This document shows, piece after piece, positions 1 through 12,975 of a stretch of 64,000 bases of DNA. The notes below the pieces were generated by a model. The model was not told the DNA's origin. It did no database searches and worked only from the letters and a program-made list of their open reading frames with translations. The DNA comes from Paulownia fortunei (lineage: Eukaryota > Streptophyta > Magnoliopsida > Lamiales > Paulowniaceae): positions 9,202,071 to 9,266,070 of the forward strand of contig CM033118.1 in the NCBI GenBank assembly GCA_019321725.1. Direction: 5' to 3'. Within the stretch, counting starts at the first letter, position 1. The number at the start of each line of letters is the position of its first letter. The position numbers were made by a program, and so were the translations under genes.

Positions 1-1570
1 GATGTTCCAGCTTCGAGAAGCTTGTTGAGTCTATAAATGGAACTCTAAAGTTTGCAAACCTTTTGCTTGATTTCTTTGGATATGAAGCCCTCTGATTGCT
101 TCATGTAAATCTCTTCCTTAATATTCCCATTGAGGAAGGCAGTCTTCATATTATCTGCCATATCTCATAGTCAAAATAAGTAGATATGACGAACAAGATT
201 CGAATGGATTTTAGCATCACTATTGGTGAGAATGTTCTCTCATAGTCAATTTCTTGCCTTTGAGTGTAACTCTTTACAACTAGTCATGGCTTATAGGTCT
301 CTACCTCTCTATCTACTCCAAACTTTTGCTTGTAGACCTATTTTGCAGTCAATGGATACTATACCTTCTAGTGGGTCCATCAGTCTATACCTTGTTGCAG
401 TACATGGAGTCCAACTCAAATTACATGGCCTCTCTCCATCTTCCCAAATCGATGTTAGACATCACTTCTACATAGTTTCTTAGACCACTATCCAAAGAAT
501 GCTCTTTCTTGTTGTTCTTTAATAAGAAGCCAAACCTCCCATGTTGTTTTGAGAATCTTTTAGATCTCCTAAAAAGTTATGTTTCAAAAATGTTAGTTGT
601 GGGTGGTTCAGACAACATTGCCTCTTGTGGGATATATTGTGGCTCTCAAATTTCTTCATGCTCTATATCTCATCATTTCTATCTATAGAAACTCTTTCTC
701 TAGGAAGGTGGTTGTCCTCAAAACAAACACCTTTTATTTCGAGGGGTTATAAAAATAGTATCAAATAAATTTGTTAGGAAGCCCACAAACTTTTGTAAAA
801 TGGATCTCACATCCAACTTATCACACATTTGTTGATTCAAATAAGTAGGGCAACCCCATACCATAAGGTAATTATAAGAAGGGGTCCACACTATATATTA
901 TATGGTATTTTTGGTACCAACTTAGATGACACTCTATTTAATAGAAGTGCCCCCATTTCCAGAGCATAGTCTCAGAATGAAATAGAAAGACCAGTGAAAC
1001 TCATCAAGGACCGAACCATGTCTAACAAAGTTTCATTCATTTGCTCAACTACCCCTTTGAGCTATGAAGTACCAAGCAGAGCCCACTACGAGAGAATATC
1101 TATTCTCTCTTATATAATCAAGAAACTCCAAGCCTAAGTATTCACCACCTCGATTAGATTGAAGAACCTAAATACTTCGCCTTATTTGTTTCTCCACTCC
1201 TTGCTTGAATTCCTTGAACCTTTCAAAGGCCTTAGACTTGTGCCTCAATAGGTGCACATACCCATATCTTGAATGATATCCAATAAAGATAATGAAATAA
1301 TGGTAGTTCCCTTCGAAACTAACACTTAGTAGCCTATATATATCCGTATAGATCAAATCTAATAGATTTATGGCACGCTCTACTTCTCCAATAAACGATA
1401 GTTTGGTCATCTTTCCTTTAAGGAAAGATTCACATGTAGATATTTCATGCTCATTCGTAAGGTCAAGCAATTATGCCATCTTGTAAATTCTCTTCTTAGA
1501 GATATGACTTAATCTAGCATGCCACAAGTATGTGGAACTATGATCCTCTAACTTTTATTTATTGAATAAG
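1..1570 (-). pseudogene. Ty1/copia pol remnant (integrase and reverse transcriptase)
   Basis: On the minus strand this reads from right to left as the end of a GAG-pre-integrase domain, an integrase and then the start of a reverse transcriptase. The longest open piece (1168-1470) has the copia-typical CESFLKGKMTK stretch followed by a core containing YHYFIIFIGYHSRYGYVHL. Leftward, 1-1165 still reads as integrase core and RT pieces, including KTAFLNGNI at 121-147, but is broken by stops and frame changes. The element runs off the left edge of the window. It is a dead copy, and assignment to copia rests on the order GAG-pre-IN, IN, RT. The lineage within copia is not certain. Confidence 0.85.
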
Positions 1571-3970
1571 TAGCATGGAATTTTGCAGTTGTATAAATCA
1601 TTATCACTGTACCAACATCAAGAACTATGGAACATTTCTATCCTTTAATTTTTCAATCTATCTTTCTTGGTCCAATAGAGATTCTATTCTTAATGTTGTT
1701 TGGTACTAATGCCAACTAATATATTCTACACTAATTCCATCATGAGCTAAGTGGACTATCCATATGGCCATTAAAACAACACTTGCTCTATTCTTAAGCC
1801 TATGGGTTGTCCTTTTTCTTAGCCTTATTCTTCTTATCATCTCCTGCAACCCTTGCAGAGATGGGATTATTATCTGGTATCTAATATCCAAAAAAATTAT
1901 CAACCCCAATGGTTAACTTCAGCAAAGCATAAACTAGAATTAGAACATTCCGAATTCACTTAAACAAGTTAATACTTGTATCTTTTTAATACGCCGACTT
2001 ATTGCAACGGTGACATATACCTATCTTATTTAGATTAATCCCCAATCTTTGCTTGATTTTATATTTTATTTCTATTCAGAACTATAAACCTCTTGTATTA
2101 GAGTAGGTATAACCAACAATCAAAATTGGCTTTAATGGCTAGAGTCTCCTATAACATTAATAGGAGCTCATTCTTTAACAATTGTAGAAGGTTCTCTCAA
2201 TACTTGTAGAATGTGCACTTATAATACTTGTAGAAGGAGCTTCCGCAACTTTTGTAGGAGCTATTTCTATAACTATTTAAGAAACTCCTTCTTGCACATT
2301 TGTTATCCTCTCAAATTCGTGAACCATTCTCAAATGTTAAAAATAATTTGAATAGATTGAAGTAGTGACATTTATTGTTGTCCTAAATAATTTTAAGTGA
2401 GTCTAAAAATGACAACCATCATCCCAAGTGAGGCATAAAATAAGCTTTGATTCAAAATTTAACCCTCTAAATGGCAACTAGGAAAAATTTATTTCTTAGT
2501 GGGCTTGAGGTTCAATTAGTGTTGTCATACATCTTAATTTTACGAACCCATACGACAATACTAAAAGGTCGTTAACAAATTAATGATTGCATCCCTATAC
2601 AACCCTTAAGCTATTTTATCTTATCTTTTTCATGTAACCTAATTTTATGAGCCCATATGATATTTAGTGTCAAGAGAGACCCATCAAATATCCATATTAG
2701 TGAAATACTTAAATATCCCAAGACTGGTGGCCAATACCTAAGAATCGCATTAGTATGAATTCATGTTACATACTTTTTACGGAAGGCATTGGACTATTAG
2801 GCCTAACCCAATATGGCCTATATCCGCTTGATATGGAATTAACTAAAATTCCTAAACTTGAGTTTTACTTCAAGTGAGGGTTAATTTTATAATACAAAAC
2901 CTCATCTACATATTCTAAGTTTTTATTTTTTTTAATTTTACACTATCCTAATGATCGCAAGCATAATCAAAAGAAAAATATTAAATAAACCATACATGCA
3001 TCACACATACATAAAAAAAATAAAGAAATGGTCAAAGGCCATTATCCTATGTAATCCACTCGAGCTAAAGTGGATCTAGGTCAATCTAAGGGTGATAATT
3101 AAAATAAAAATCGAACCTATCTATTACATATATGCATCCCATACATACATGGGCCTTAATTCCTCATTTCTCTATCTTACTCATTCTTCATATAATGTCC
3201 GCCAAAATTACAAAAATAAAACCTCACCACCTATCAACTATGTTCATTACAATTGTGAAACTACAATAAATCATGATTTTGTTTCCAAAGGGAGGTACAT
3301 AGGAGGGACACATAATTTTACATTAAAGAAAAATAGAGAAAGGAGAGACTCATTTACCTCATTTCAATTAAAACCCAAAAGTAACCATAAACATAACATA
3401 ATCTAATCTTATTGGTCTAAGTTCCATGATCATCCAATATCAATAACATGCTTCATTAATCATAACATGAAAAATTAAAAGCATGAATTTATGTGCCAAT
3501 TTTAAATTTGGGATTGACAAATTTTGATTATTCAAAAAATAATTTTATTAATTTAAAATTAATAATTAATTTAAAACTAAATTATCTCAAAAATTCATAT
3601 GAAATAATTACACATTTGGAAATGACACGGATATGTTAGTACGTCGTTTGACAAGGGCCGCAATGCTAATATTTAGATCCACAACACCTAATTTTCTACC
3701 GAGCCGACACCACAATGCTGGTTGGCCACACTATAGCACTGGACTTACTATCCAACTAGAGCTGCAGCGCTGTGCTACCACGTTGTGGTACTAATCAGTG
3801 AAAAAATATTTTTTTTTGTGTTGTGGGTACCATTATCATCTACTGCTATTTCTAGATATTCAACAATTAATCCCAAATAAAAATTGTGCAAACAATTTAT
3901 CGTGTATAAAGTTTCAATTTTATCTCATCAAAGTCATATATTCACGAAGGTAATTAGAACGCATAACCTA
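1571..3970 (-). mobile_element. copia gag trace and untranslated leader
   Basis: This stretch lies between the pol remnant and the primer-binding site of the same minus-strand copia element. Around 1991-2025 the minus strand reads ICHRCNKSAY, which looks like half of a gag zinc knuckle. No other gag domain could be read with confidence. The part from about 2580 is AT-rich and non-coding. It resembles the leader of a second copy at 46440-47360: both contain a shared stretch around a ccatgatcatcca motif (near 3424 and 46751). Open frames in this stretch, such as 3092-3406, show no family resemblance. Confidence 0.6.
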
Positions 3971-3985
3971 GGCTCTGATACCAAC
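3971..3985 (-). other. primer-binding site of the left copia element
   Basis: The minus strand reads TTGGTATCAGAGCC, complementary to the 3' end of initiator methionine tRNA, the usual primer for plant copia and gypsy reverse transcription. It lies just left of LTR-like sequence, as expected for an element on the minus strand whose 5' LTR is to the right. Confidence 0.75.
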
Positions 3986-3987
3986 AT

Positions 3988-5370
3988 TGGATTTGTATAT
4001 CTTGCGATAGTTATGCAGCAAAAAATTATAATTTACAAATATATAAGCATATCGAATAAGCTATACTAATCACAGAAATCGATACGATTAATTGATTTGT
4101 GTTTAATAATTACCTACTTTAAAACAAAAAATAAGGCTAACAAATATTACCTTAATTGCACTCCAATTGATGTAGGGTATAGAATGATTCAAATCGTTAA
4201 ACCCTTCAAAAATCCGATTCGTGCAGGATTTCAAGTATCACCCCTCTAACAGTATCCACACTATGAGAGATTCCATGAATAATGTATCTATGCTAGTAGG
4301 TAGGAATTCTAGATACTAGTTAGAATATGGAAGTGTAGTTCAACTCTTAAATTCAACAAAGGAGAATAAAGAATTTAATTAGTGTCAAAAGGGTGGAACC
4401 TTTTTTATGGAAAAAGACTACAAGAAAAGAGAGGAAAATGGGCAACTTTTTTTCTTCAAAGGGGATGAATTTTTGCTTCTCCAAGACTTTCTAAAACCCA
4501 GCCCCCAGTATGTATATATACTCTCTAATTTTGTCCTAATCCAGTTAGGAAACAAACTCTTTCTATCTTTATCTTGTAACTTGTTTTTTCATCTAAGACT
4601 TGACTTGCTAATCAAGACTCCTAATGAGCCTCTTTTATGGACCTATTAACTTGGGCTTGGATTTTAATTAATTTAATTAAGTCTATCCAATTGATCCCAA
4701 TTAATTAAACAAGTTTGATTTAATTAAGTAATTCAATCAATTATTTAATTGATTCTACTTAGGCAACCTAATTAAATTAGGCCCAATTAAATATATATTA
4801 TCTAATCAAATAAATTAATTAACTCCTTAAATTAGTTTATATCTATCTTAATTAATTGATATAATCAACTAATTAATTAACTCCTCATGAGCCCCTAATC
4901 TTATTAGGTCCAATTAAGTAATTATATTATTTAATTGAATACATTAATATAATTCTTTAAATTATTTTGAGCTCTAATTAATTTATCTTCATTAATTAAT
5001 TTAATACAACTCATTGGATTACCTTCTAGATTAGAAGTGGATTTTTTCAATTTATGTGTGACCCCTTAGGTTCACAACAAAACCAGTAGTGGGCTCGCAA
5101 CTCTTGCGACTCAGTTGAATAAAAAAATTATTTTGATTGATTAGTCTAATTAATTAATCATCTTGTAACTAACTCCTTAATTACAAGAACCTCACAAGTC
5201 ACGAGAAAACCTAGCAATGCATCATGACTATCTAATCTTAGGTAAAGTAGCAAATCTGTTTCTTTTTATGAGTACCATGCAAGTATGGTCATTTTGTCTC
5301 CTATTCTCCCAATTAAGTCTAAATCATGAATTATTAGTTGAAACCCTATTTGACTTAATAACTATAATTT
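3988..5370 (-). repeat. copia LTR, left part, cut by the assembly gap
   Basis: This begins with TGGATTTG next to the primer-binding site. It follows the same order of landmarks as the copia LTR at 55531-57804: a cacccctctaacag block near 4239, a long TTAATTAA-rich tract, then a tgtgaccccttaggttcac block near 5060 and a block near 5290-5370 with a ctcccaattaag motif. It is interrupted by the run of Ns, so only about 60 percent of an LTR is visible. No coding is expected, and the short open frames inside are incidental. Confidence 0.7.
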
Positions 5371-5470
5371 NNNNNNNNNNNNNNNNNNNNNNNNNNNNNN
5401 NNNNNNNNNNNNNNNNNNNNNNNNNNNNNNNNNNNNNNNNNNNNNNNNNNNNNNNNNNNNNNNNNNNNNN
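5371..5470. other. assembly gap of 100 Ns
   Basis: A run of exactly 100 N, the conventional size for a gap of unknown length. It falls inside repeated LTR sequence, so the join across it is uncertain. Confidence 0.99.
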
Positions 5471-7158
5471 TAGATGAAAATAGAGAATCAAGATAAGGAA
5501 GGAAAACATAAGATATCTAATGGGATTAGAGTTGGACCAAGTGTATAAATGCAATCCCCCATCAAGGGCCAAAAATACAAGTCTTAGAAGAGTAAAATCT
5601 TTGGGGCCTTCATGCTCAAGAAATTCCCCCGAACCTTCTCTTCTCTTGTTCTTGAGTTCTCTTGTTCTATGAAAAAAGTTCCACTTTTTTTATATAAAAG
5701 TTTAATTCTTTCTTTAGCTTGTTGATGTAAGAGTTAAACTACATTACCAAATTATAGAATAGAATGGAAATTTTTGAGGTTTGGATACCATTAGAAGGGT
5801 GATACGTGGAACCCTTAGTGAATCAATTAATTAATTTTTCTAGCGAGCGTCCTATGAGCCAACTAACATGGGCTTGGACCTTAATTAATTTAAGTAAGTC
5901 CAATTTAATTAATCCTATCAATTCATTCAATTTATTTTAACTTAATTATTTTATCCAATAAATTAATTATTTAGCTCCACATGGGCTTCCTAATCCCCCT
6001 TAGGTCCAATTAAATAATTTTATTATTTAAATGGATTAATTCAACAATTTAATTAATTTAAACCCCAATTTATTAGTCTCTATTATTTCATTTAATCCAA
6101 CTATTTAGATTATTTTCTAGATAGAATTAGACTTTTTCGATTTTGTATGTGACCCCTTAGGTTAACAACTAAACTAATAATGAGCTCGCAACTCTTGCAG
6201 ATTAATTAAAAATTAAACAATTTAATTAATTAATCTAATTAATTAAATTTTTAGAATTAACTCCTTAATTCTAAGAATCCATAAGTAATGGGATGCACCT
6301 TGCAGTGCATCATGACTATCTAGATTTAGGTAAAAAACAACTAGCGTATTTCTTATTACGAGTACCATACAAGTAGGGTTCTTCTATTTTCTAATCTCCC
6401 GATTAAGTTTTTATTAGATAAAAACCTATATGACATAACAACTACGATTACATTCCTAGTCTTAATTTACTCCTTAATGAATCAATAGAAAATCCTTGTC
6501 TAATATTCATCGTGCATTGGTCAAGGACTTTCGAGTCAAGTACTATTGTAAGTATACGAGATCCACCATTCAGCTAGATAGGTTACAGATCCTTTGTTGG
6601 CCACTTATTAACTTCACATATAATGACCCCATATATTCACCTTGTTATTGTCAGGCGATAGAGAAATATATCAAAGTGCAATATTTCATGCACAAGGTTA
6701 TAATGGTGTCTCAAGCCTAAGGAATAATTCATGTACTATCGTAACTAGGAAATCTCTATTCGACAAATGATATTTCTAATTGGGAATTATCCGATAGGGT
6801 AGTTCAATGTACTTGTTCTCTAACAAATACCCCCACACATGCACTAGTATTTCTACACTGATGCCTATGGAGACATTCTCCTTTCGAGCATGATTCATAT
6901 ATAGAAGTCTTATTGGGTTTATCGATGTCCCATCTCAATAAACCTTCAACTTAAAACTAATTTAAGAATAAAGCCATAAATGCATATTATATAATGATCA
7001 TCCTATGTATGACCAAGTCCTTGGCTATATATGGTTTAGGAACTTTATTATCAATAATTAAAGATAAAGAAATACTAGTTTATTAATATATTTTAAACAA
7101 GATTATCTATTACAAGAGTAATAATGTAGTCAATGTAATATGCTTACCGTGCATTACA
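5471..7158 (-). repeat. second copy of copia LTR sequence, right part
   Basis: After the gap the LTR landmarks repeat: a cccttagtgaatc block near 5813, an ATTAA-rich tract, a tgtgaccccttaggttaac block near 6147, a gcatcatgactatct block near 6306 and a ctcccgattaag block near 6405. It then continues to an LTR right end near 7158 (gcattaca). The order matches the LTR at 55531-57804. From 7159 rightward the minus strand reads as copia RNase H/RT of a different element, which sets the boundary. It could be a second LTR, a duplication inside one LTR, or an assembly artefact. Confidence 0.65.
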
Positions 7159-8105
7159 CTGACATGAGTACGTATCAGATAGTTCATTTTACCTACTAGT
7201 CTCCTATATTGTTATGGATCATGTAATGGTTCTCCTTGATCTATTATAATTCTAACATTGACATCTATAGAAGAATCACTAGGTCTTGATCCAAGCATTC
7301 TAGTATCTGATAGATCTTGTGTATACTTCATTTGGGAAAGTATAGTACCATAATGATATTTAGCCACATCAATGTCTAAAAATACTGCAATTGTCCAATA
7401 TCTTTTGTCTAGAACTTTGATTAGAGAAAAGACTTCTAATTTCTTGTATTACCCCAATAATTTCAATATCATCTATGTAAACAACAAGAAGAATTTTACA
7501 GCATCTATATGTTGATGAAAACACAGTGATGCACTAGAAAATTTTCCAAGTCAAAGGGGTCACAACACTACTAAACCACTCAAACCACACACGAGGAGCT
7601 TATTTTTCAATCGATATAATAATTTTGTTAGGCGATAAGCCGACCTAGGCTCCCTTTAAGTAACATATTTTTGGAAGATTGCTCCATATACATTTTCTTA
7701 GTTAGGTTGTCATGCAAAAAGGCATTTTTAACATTGAGTTAGTAGAGAGGCCAAGAGAAAGAAATAGCTAAAGTAATCAACAAAGGAACAAAGGTAATCT
7801 TGGAAACTAGAGACTATGTAACAGAATAATCAAACCCATACACCTATGTACAACCCTTAGTAACCAGGCGGGCTTTGAGATGATCAACAAAACTACATAG
7901 GTTACGTTAACTATGTAAACCCACTAATAATCAATCGAAGACTTACCAGGGGGGAAGAGAACAAGGTCCTAAGTATCAATTTGTTGTAAAGCTAACATTT
8001 CCTCATCCATGGCACCTTTCCAACTAGGATGAGAAGGCCCTCAGGGGTAGATTTACAAATAAATGTACGATAGGGAGAAATGAGCATAAGAACAAAGTTA
8101 GAAAG
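7159..8105 (-). pseudogene. Ale/Retrofit-type copia RT and RNase H, left half
   Basis: On the minus strand the sequence reads MDEEMLALQQ near the right end, a proline-glycine-lysine stretch, a VYIDDIEIIG active-site region (YIDDI at 7465-7479, the copia YVDD box) and then YRRLVGKMNYL at the left end. This is the order expected in copia RT of the Ale/Retrofit type. Frames are broken many times. On the left it is cut by the LTR ending near 7158. On the right it is cut at the GAAAG target site of the Tekay element and resumes at 16891. Confidence 0.75.
8101..8105. repeat. target site duplication GAAAG, left copy
   Basis: The five bases GAAAG directly precede the TGTAACACC end of the left LTR. 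The same five follow the right LTR at 16891-16895. A 5-bp duplication is the normal footprint of Ty3/gypsy integration. Confidence 0.9.
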
Positions 8106-10385
8106 TGTAACACCCCTTAACCTAACTGCAGAACCTAAACAAGCTAATATAGTTAAATAAAAAAATGTTAACTTTTCATCAATACTAGAGTTATGATTTT
8201 AATAAAGATCCCATTTTTGGCTATAAGAGAAAGAACTTGAATCCGTTTGTTATTTCATTTTGTTTTAAACACACCATATACATAATTAAAAATTGAGTAC
8301 GTCTATTTACAAAAACATAACAGAGCGGCTTATTTAAAAATAAAATAGCTTGAAGCATGACATATGAACAAATCTCTATCCGACCGCTCTAAAGACTCAG
8401 TCAACCCCTAAACTTATACATTTCTACGTGCATCACATGAATCTAATGAGTTAAAGGCTTAGTAAGGTGAAACTGATGCAATAACAAATAGCATACATGC
8501 ACATCTCATAAATCATTAAATGTATTGTTCTATTTAATAACTTTCATTCATAAATCATTCTTTAGGCCCTTGAAGTGCGGTACCTAACTAATAGCGATAG
8601 ACCGTGGTTTTCGGAACCTATTCATAATGATTGGCCAATAAGATAAATAATACAGAGTTTTCATATTTGGTCTTTCAACCTCAGGTATTAGTCGTATTCC
8701 ATCTCATTCATTGTGCCTTTACTATACCAATTTTCAACCTCAAATATTTGCCATTATTTATTGGGTCCGCCGGTCTCTCCCGCGTCCCTTGTATGTCCAA
8801 CCATCAATCAAGTACCATACTTCATTTTTAAAAAAACCTCATTATATTCTTAATAGTATCATGCTTTATAAACCATAAATGCATCAAACATTACATCATC
8901 TAACAAATAATGACAATCACATTAAAACATGAACAGTATTATATGATTCTTGTGACACAGCAAATTAAAGTATCAACTTACCTCAAGTCCACTTTGTGCT
9001 AAGTGAAAAGGTCAATCTCTTTGAAAGATAGGATGTGTTAAAGGCCTAATATAATCAAATTATGTACTATTTAATATTCTTTTTATAAACCATTTAGTCT
9101 ATTCTAGTTAAAATCATATACACGTTTCAATCTTTGGTAACCAATTCAATATTAATTACATAACCTTAAAAATAATGCATACTCCATATTTTACTACTAA
9201 TTCAAGATATTAAACATTGGAGCAGCCATTAAATAACTAATAATTCAAACATAATTTATTAGGGCAGCTCCTAAAACATGCACACAATTCAAATTAACAT
9301 GACGTAAACTCGGTTCAAACTTAAATTAATTGTAACCTTCAATTAAGCAAAATAATTCCTATTGTTTTCAATCATTTATAGGAACTTCCAAACACAATAT
9401 AACCATTACAAGATTAATAGAAATAATTAAATTAGGCATATTTCACAAGACTATCAATTTTGTTAGAATCTAGCTTAATTAGTTTGGTTTTGGCTTCAAG
9501 TTTAACCCAATTAAGTTTTCAATCATACAAAAAGATACTAAAATATGTAACCATCCAAGATACCATAAATTCATCATAAGAAACATTGAAAAAGAATATA
9601 CCTTGATTAGATTAGAATTAAACTCCAAAATTAACGATTTTCAAGCTTGAAAGGGTGAAAACTTGTTCTGTTTTGTATTCTATGGATTTCTATGGATTGA
9701 ATTTAATTTTTGTGAGTAAGAGAGTGTAGAAATTTGGAAAAAAATTTGGAGAAGAAGTCTGATCATTTTTGAGGAGCTTCCACAAGAAAACATGGCTAAA
9801 AATGACTTGTTTGACATTTCAAAGAGAGATAAGTAGAGAGTGATGATTGGTTGCTTCATGCTTGGTGTCTCCTCATTTCAAAAACCACGTTTATAGGCTA
9901 GGGAGATGACAAAAATTAATGTTTTGGTGTTATAATCAAGTGTAATATAGTTTAGAATAATTTCATTCAACCTAGTCAACCAACCAATCAAATTGCACCA
10001 TTTTGCATACTTTTAGTTGTTAGTCAAATGTAACATATTTAAAGAAAATATTTAAGTTAATAATCACTTTAGAATGTAACAAGTATGGAGCAATACGAAT
10101 AATTTATTTCGTGGTCATTCAACACATCAATCTTTCTTAATCGAGATACCTCATTTTTCACTACAAAAAGACACTTAAGGAATATGTTGAATTAAGAAAC
10201 AAAAGTTTGATCTCATATTCATGTACTAATGCATGTTAAAGCATAACTGGAGCATATAATAATAATTATTCATGTTCATGCAATCATGTTATTTGTATGC
10301 CATAATTCGATAATGCACATTGATTAGATGCATATTCATGTAAGATGCTTATTATTGGCTATGTAGGAGAGAATTGGGCATTACA
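8106..10385 (-). repeat. Tekay-like element 3' LTR (left in the window)
   Basis: It starts TGTAACACCCC and ends GGGCATTACA in window orientation. It pairs with 14613-16890. In the first 230 bases the two LTRs differ at roughly one position in ten by eye, many differences being C/T or G/A. This suggests an old insertion with methylation-driven decay. The open frame at 8631-8831 is incidental and recurs at 15137-15409. Confidence 0.93.
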
Positions 10386-10812
10386 ATCCTTCCTTTCTTA
10401 TAAAAATTTCGTCCTCAAAATTTGACATACCAAATAATTCTGGATACTTGCTCTGCATTTCTTCTTCTCTTTCCCACGTGGCCTCTTCTATAGAATGATT
10501 CCTCCACAATATTTTAACAAGTTGAATCTTTTTCATTCTCAACTTTTTTTCCTTTTGATCTAGAATTTTCACTGGTTTCTCTTCATAAGCTAAATCAGGA
10601 GTCAATTCCAATGGTTCATAACTCAACACATGGAAGGGGTTTGAAATGTACTTTCTCAACATAGACACATGGAAAACATTGTGAACACTAGATAATGACG
10701 GAGGTAAGGCCACTCTATAAGCTTTATCACCAACTTTTTCGAGAATCTCGAATAGGTCGACATACCTTGGGCTGAGTTTTTCTTTCTTTCCAAATCTCAT
10801 GATACCTTTCAT
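10381..10812 (-). pseudogene. Tekay integrase C-terminus with chromodomain-like tail
   Basis: This 143-residue frame begins in the GPY/F-type region after the integrase core: residues about 10-70 have KLSPRYVDLFEILEKVGDKA and HNVFHVSMLRKYI. It ends in a chromodomain-like segment (residues about 85-130, KILWRNHSIEEATWEREEEM). In the family this tail targets integration to heterochromatin. The frame is open to its stop at 10381-10383, but it is separated from the integrase core by a frame change near 10810. Confidence 0.85.
10386..10400 (-). other. polypurine tract
   Basis: On the minus strand TAAGAAAGGAAGGAT abuts the LTR start TGTAATGCCC. This is the position and composition expected for the plus-strand priming site of a gypsy element. 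Confidence 0.75.
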
Positions 10813-11711
10813 GGAGCTACTTTTAAGAACACATGATCCCCAACGATAAACCCTAGATCTTTTATCCGTTTATCTGCATAACTTTTTTGTCTACTCTGCG
10901 CGATCTTCATTTTCTCTCGTATTATCTCCACTACCTTAGCAATATGTTGAACTATTTTCGGACCAAGTAGGCTTCGTTCTCCAACTTTATCCCAATGAAC
11001 TGGAGATTTACATTTTCTTCCATACAATGCTTCATAAGGTGCCATTCCAATTGTTGATTGATAGCTATTATTATAAGTAAACTTCACTAATGGAAGTTTC
11101 GCATCCCAACTCCCTTAACAATCTAGCACACAAGCTCTTAACATATCCTATAATATCTGAATAACCCTCTCCGATGCACTTTGTGGATGAAATGCTATAC
11201 TAAATACAAGTTTTGTTCCCATGGCACTGTGTAAGCTCTTCCAAATTATAGATGTAAGTTTAGGATCTCTGTCGGACACTATTGAAACTGGCACCCCATG
11301 TAACCTGACTATCTCTTTAATATATTGTTGAGCATATTGATCCATATTGCATGTAGATTTCACTAGAAGAAAATGGGCTGATTTAGTTAATCTATCAACA
11401 ATCACCCATATAGAATTATACCCCTTTTGTAATCTAGGTAAATCAAGCATAAAGCCCATTGTAATGTGCTTTCATTTCCACTATGGAATCAACAAAGGCT
11501 TCAACAACCCTGATGGTCTTTGATGTTCAATCTTAACTTGTTCACAAGTTAGACATTCAGCCACAAATTTTGTTATATCTCTCTTTATTGTGAGCCAGCA
11601 ATAATGCTTTTGTAAGTCCTTATACATTTTTGTGCTACTTGGGTGTATCGAGTAAGGAGTAATATGAGATTCTTCTAAAGTGTCTATTTTCATGGCTTTG
11701 TCAAATGGCAC
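10809..11711 (-). pseudogene. Tekay integrase, zinc-binding domain and core
   Basis: Three successive minus-strand pieces make up the integrase. 11481-11711 is the HHCC domain (HITPYSIHPSSTKMYKDLQ, then CLTCEQVK). 11148-11459 is the catalytic core with the first two acidic positions (VIVDRLTKSAH and SIVSDRDPKL); the third acidic position should lie near AFHPQSASERV, where the family has a glutamate after the glutamine. 10809-11087 is the end of the core (YNNSYQSTIGMAPYEALYGRKC). Stops or frame changes at about 11088-11147 and 11460-11480 break it. Confidence 0.88.
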
Positions 11712-11746
11712 ACAGTCTCACACTTCTCACCATATAAATAATGTCT

Positions 11747-12067
11747 CTAGATTTTCAAAGTAAAAACCGCAGCAGCAAGTTTCAAATCATGGGTTGGATA
11801 ATTCTTTTCATACTCCTTCAATTGCCTTGAAGCATAGGCTATTACCTTCCCATTTGGCATCAAAACAGCACCCAAATTATTTTTTGAAGCGTCGCTATAC
11901 ACTATGAATCCACCAATTCCTGTTGGAATGGTCAGAATAGGAGTTGTAGTCAATTTATGTTTCAATTCTTGAAAACTTCTTTCACAAGCATCAGTCCATA
12001 AGAACTTCACATTTTTTCTTGTCAACATTGTCATTGGAGTTGCTATCTTTTGAGAATCCCATAACAA
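11747..12067 (-). pseudogene. Tekay RNase H domain
   Basis: Residues about 50-105 read [20 protein letters not shown] and [21 protein letters not shown], the standard gypsy RNase H opening with the catalytic aspartate in YSDAS. The first 50 residues are the RT-RNase H connection. It is broken from RT by a stop or frame change near 12068. Confidence 0.88.
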
Positions 12068-12953
12068 ATCGTCGATAGTACCCTGCTAATCCCAAGAAAC
12101 TCCTTAGTTCCGATACATTTGTTGGTGTTGTCCACTTAATGACAGCTTCTACCTTGCCTGGATCAACAAAAATATCATTCTTAGATACTAGGAATACTAC
12201 TTGTTCAAGCTAAAATTCGCACTTCTTGAATTTAGCATACAACTACTTTTTCTTAAGAACTTGCAGCACAATCTTCAAATGTTCCTTATGCTCTTCTTTA
12301 TCACGTGAATAAATTAGGATGTCATCAATAAACACAATCATAAATTTATCGAGATATTGCTTGAACATCCTATTTATTGGATCCATAAAAGCTACAGGGG
12401 TATTGGTTAAACCTGAAAGGCATCACTAGAAATTCATAATGTCCATACCTTATTCAGAATGCGGTCTTTTGTATGTCTTCTTTCTTGATCTTCAATTTAT
12501 GATACCCAGAGCGTAAATCAATCTTAGAAAATACAAATGCTCCCTGCAATTGATCAAACAAATCGTCTATTCTTAGAAGTGGATACTTATTCTTAATTGT
12601 TACTTTATTTAACTCTCTATAATCAATGCACAACCATAATGTACCATCCTTATTTTTCATGAACAACACAAGTGCTCCCAAAGAGAATAACTAGGGCTAA
12701 TAAAACCCTTATCAAGCAATTCTTCTAATTGAACTTTTAACTCTTTCAATTTTCTTGGTGCCATTTGATATGGTGCTTTAGAAATAGGGGTGGTCCTTGG
12801 CATAACATCAATTATAAATTCAATCTCTCGATCTGGTGGTAGTCTCGGTAATTCATCTGGAAATACCTTAAGAAATTCTCGAACCACATCTATATTTTTT
12901 GACTTTAAATTATACTTCGACCAAAGTATCAAGAACACTTGCCAAATATCCAA
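12068..12953 (-). pseudogene. Tekay reverse transcriptase
   Basis: This reads in pieces on the minus strand. 12657-12953 covers the linker from protease and the RT start ([20 protein letters not shown]). 12454-12681 has [20 protein letters not shown] and [14 protein letters not shown]. The catalytic box FIDDI is at 12318-12332 with both aspartates kept, followed by [10 protein letters not shown]. At least three frame changes or stops are visible, including one near 12460 and one in the KKK stretch near 12245. Confidence 0.9.
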
Positions 12954-12975
12954 TACAATCTTTATTCAACATCTT

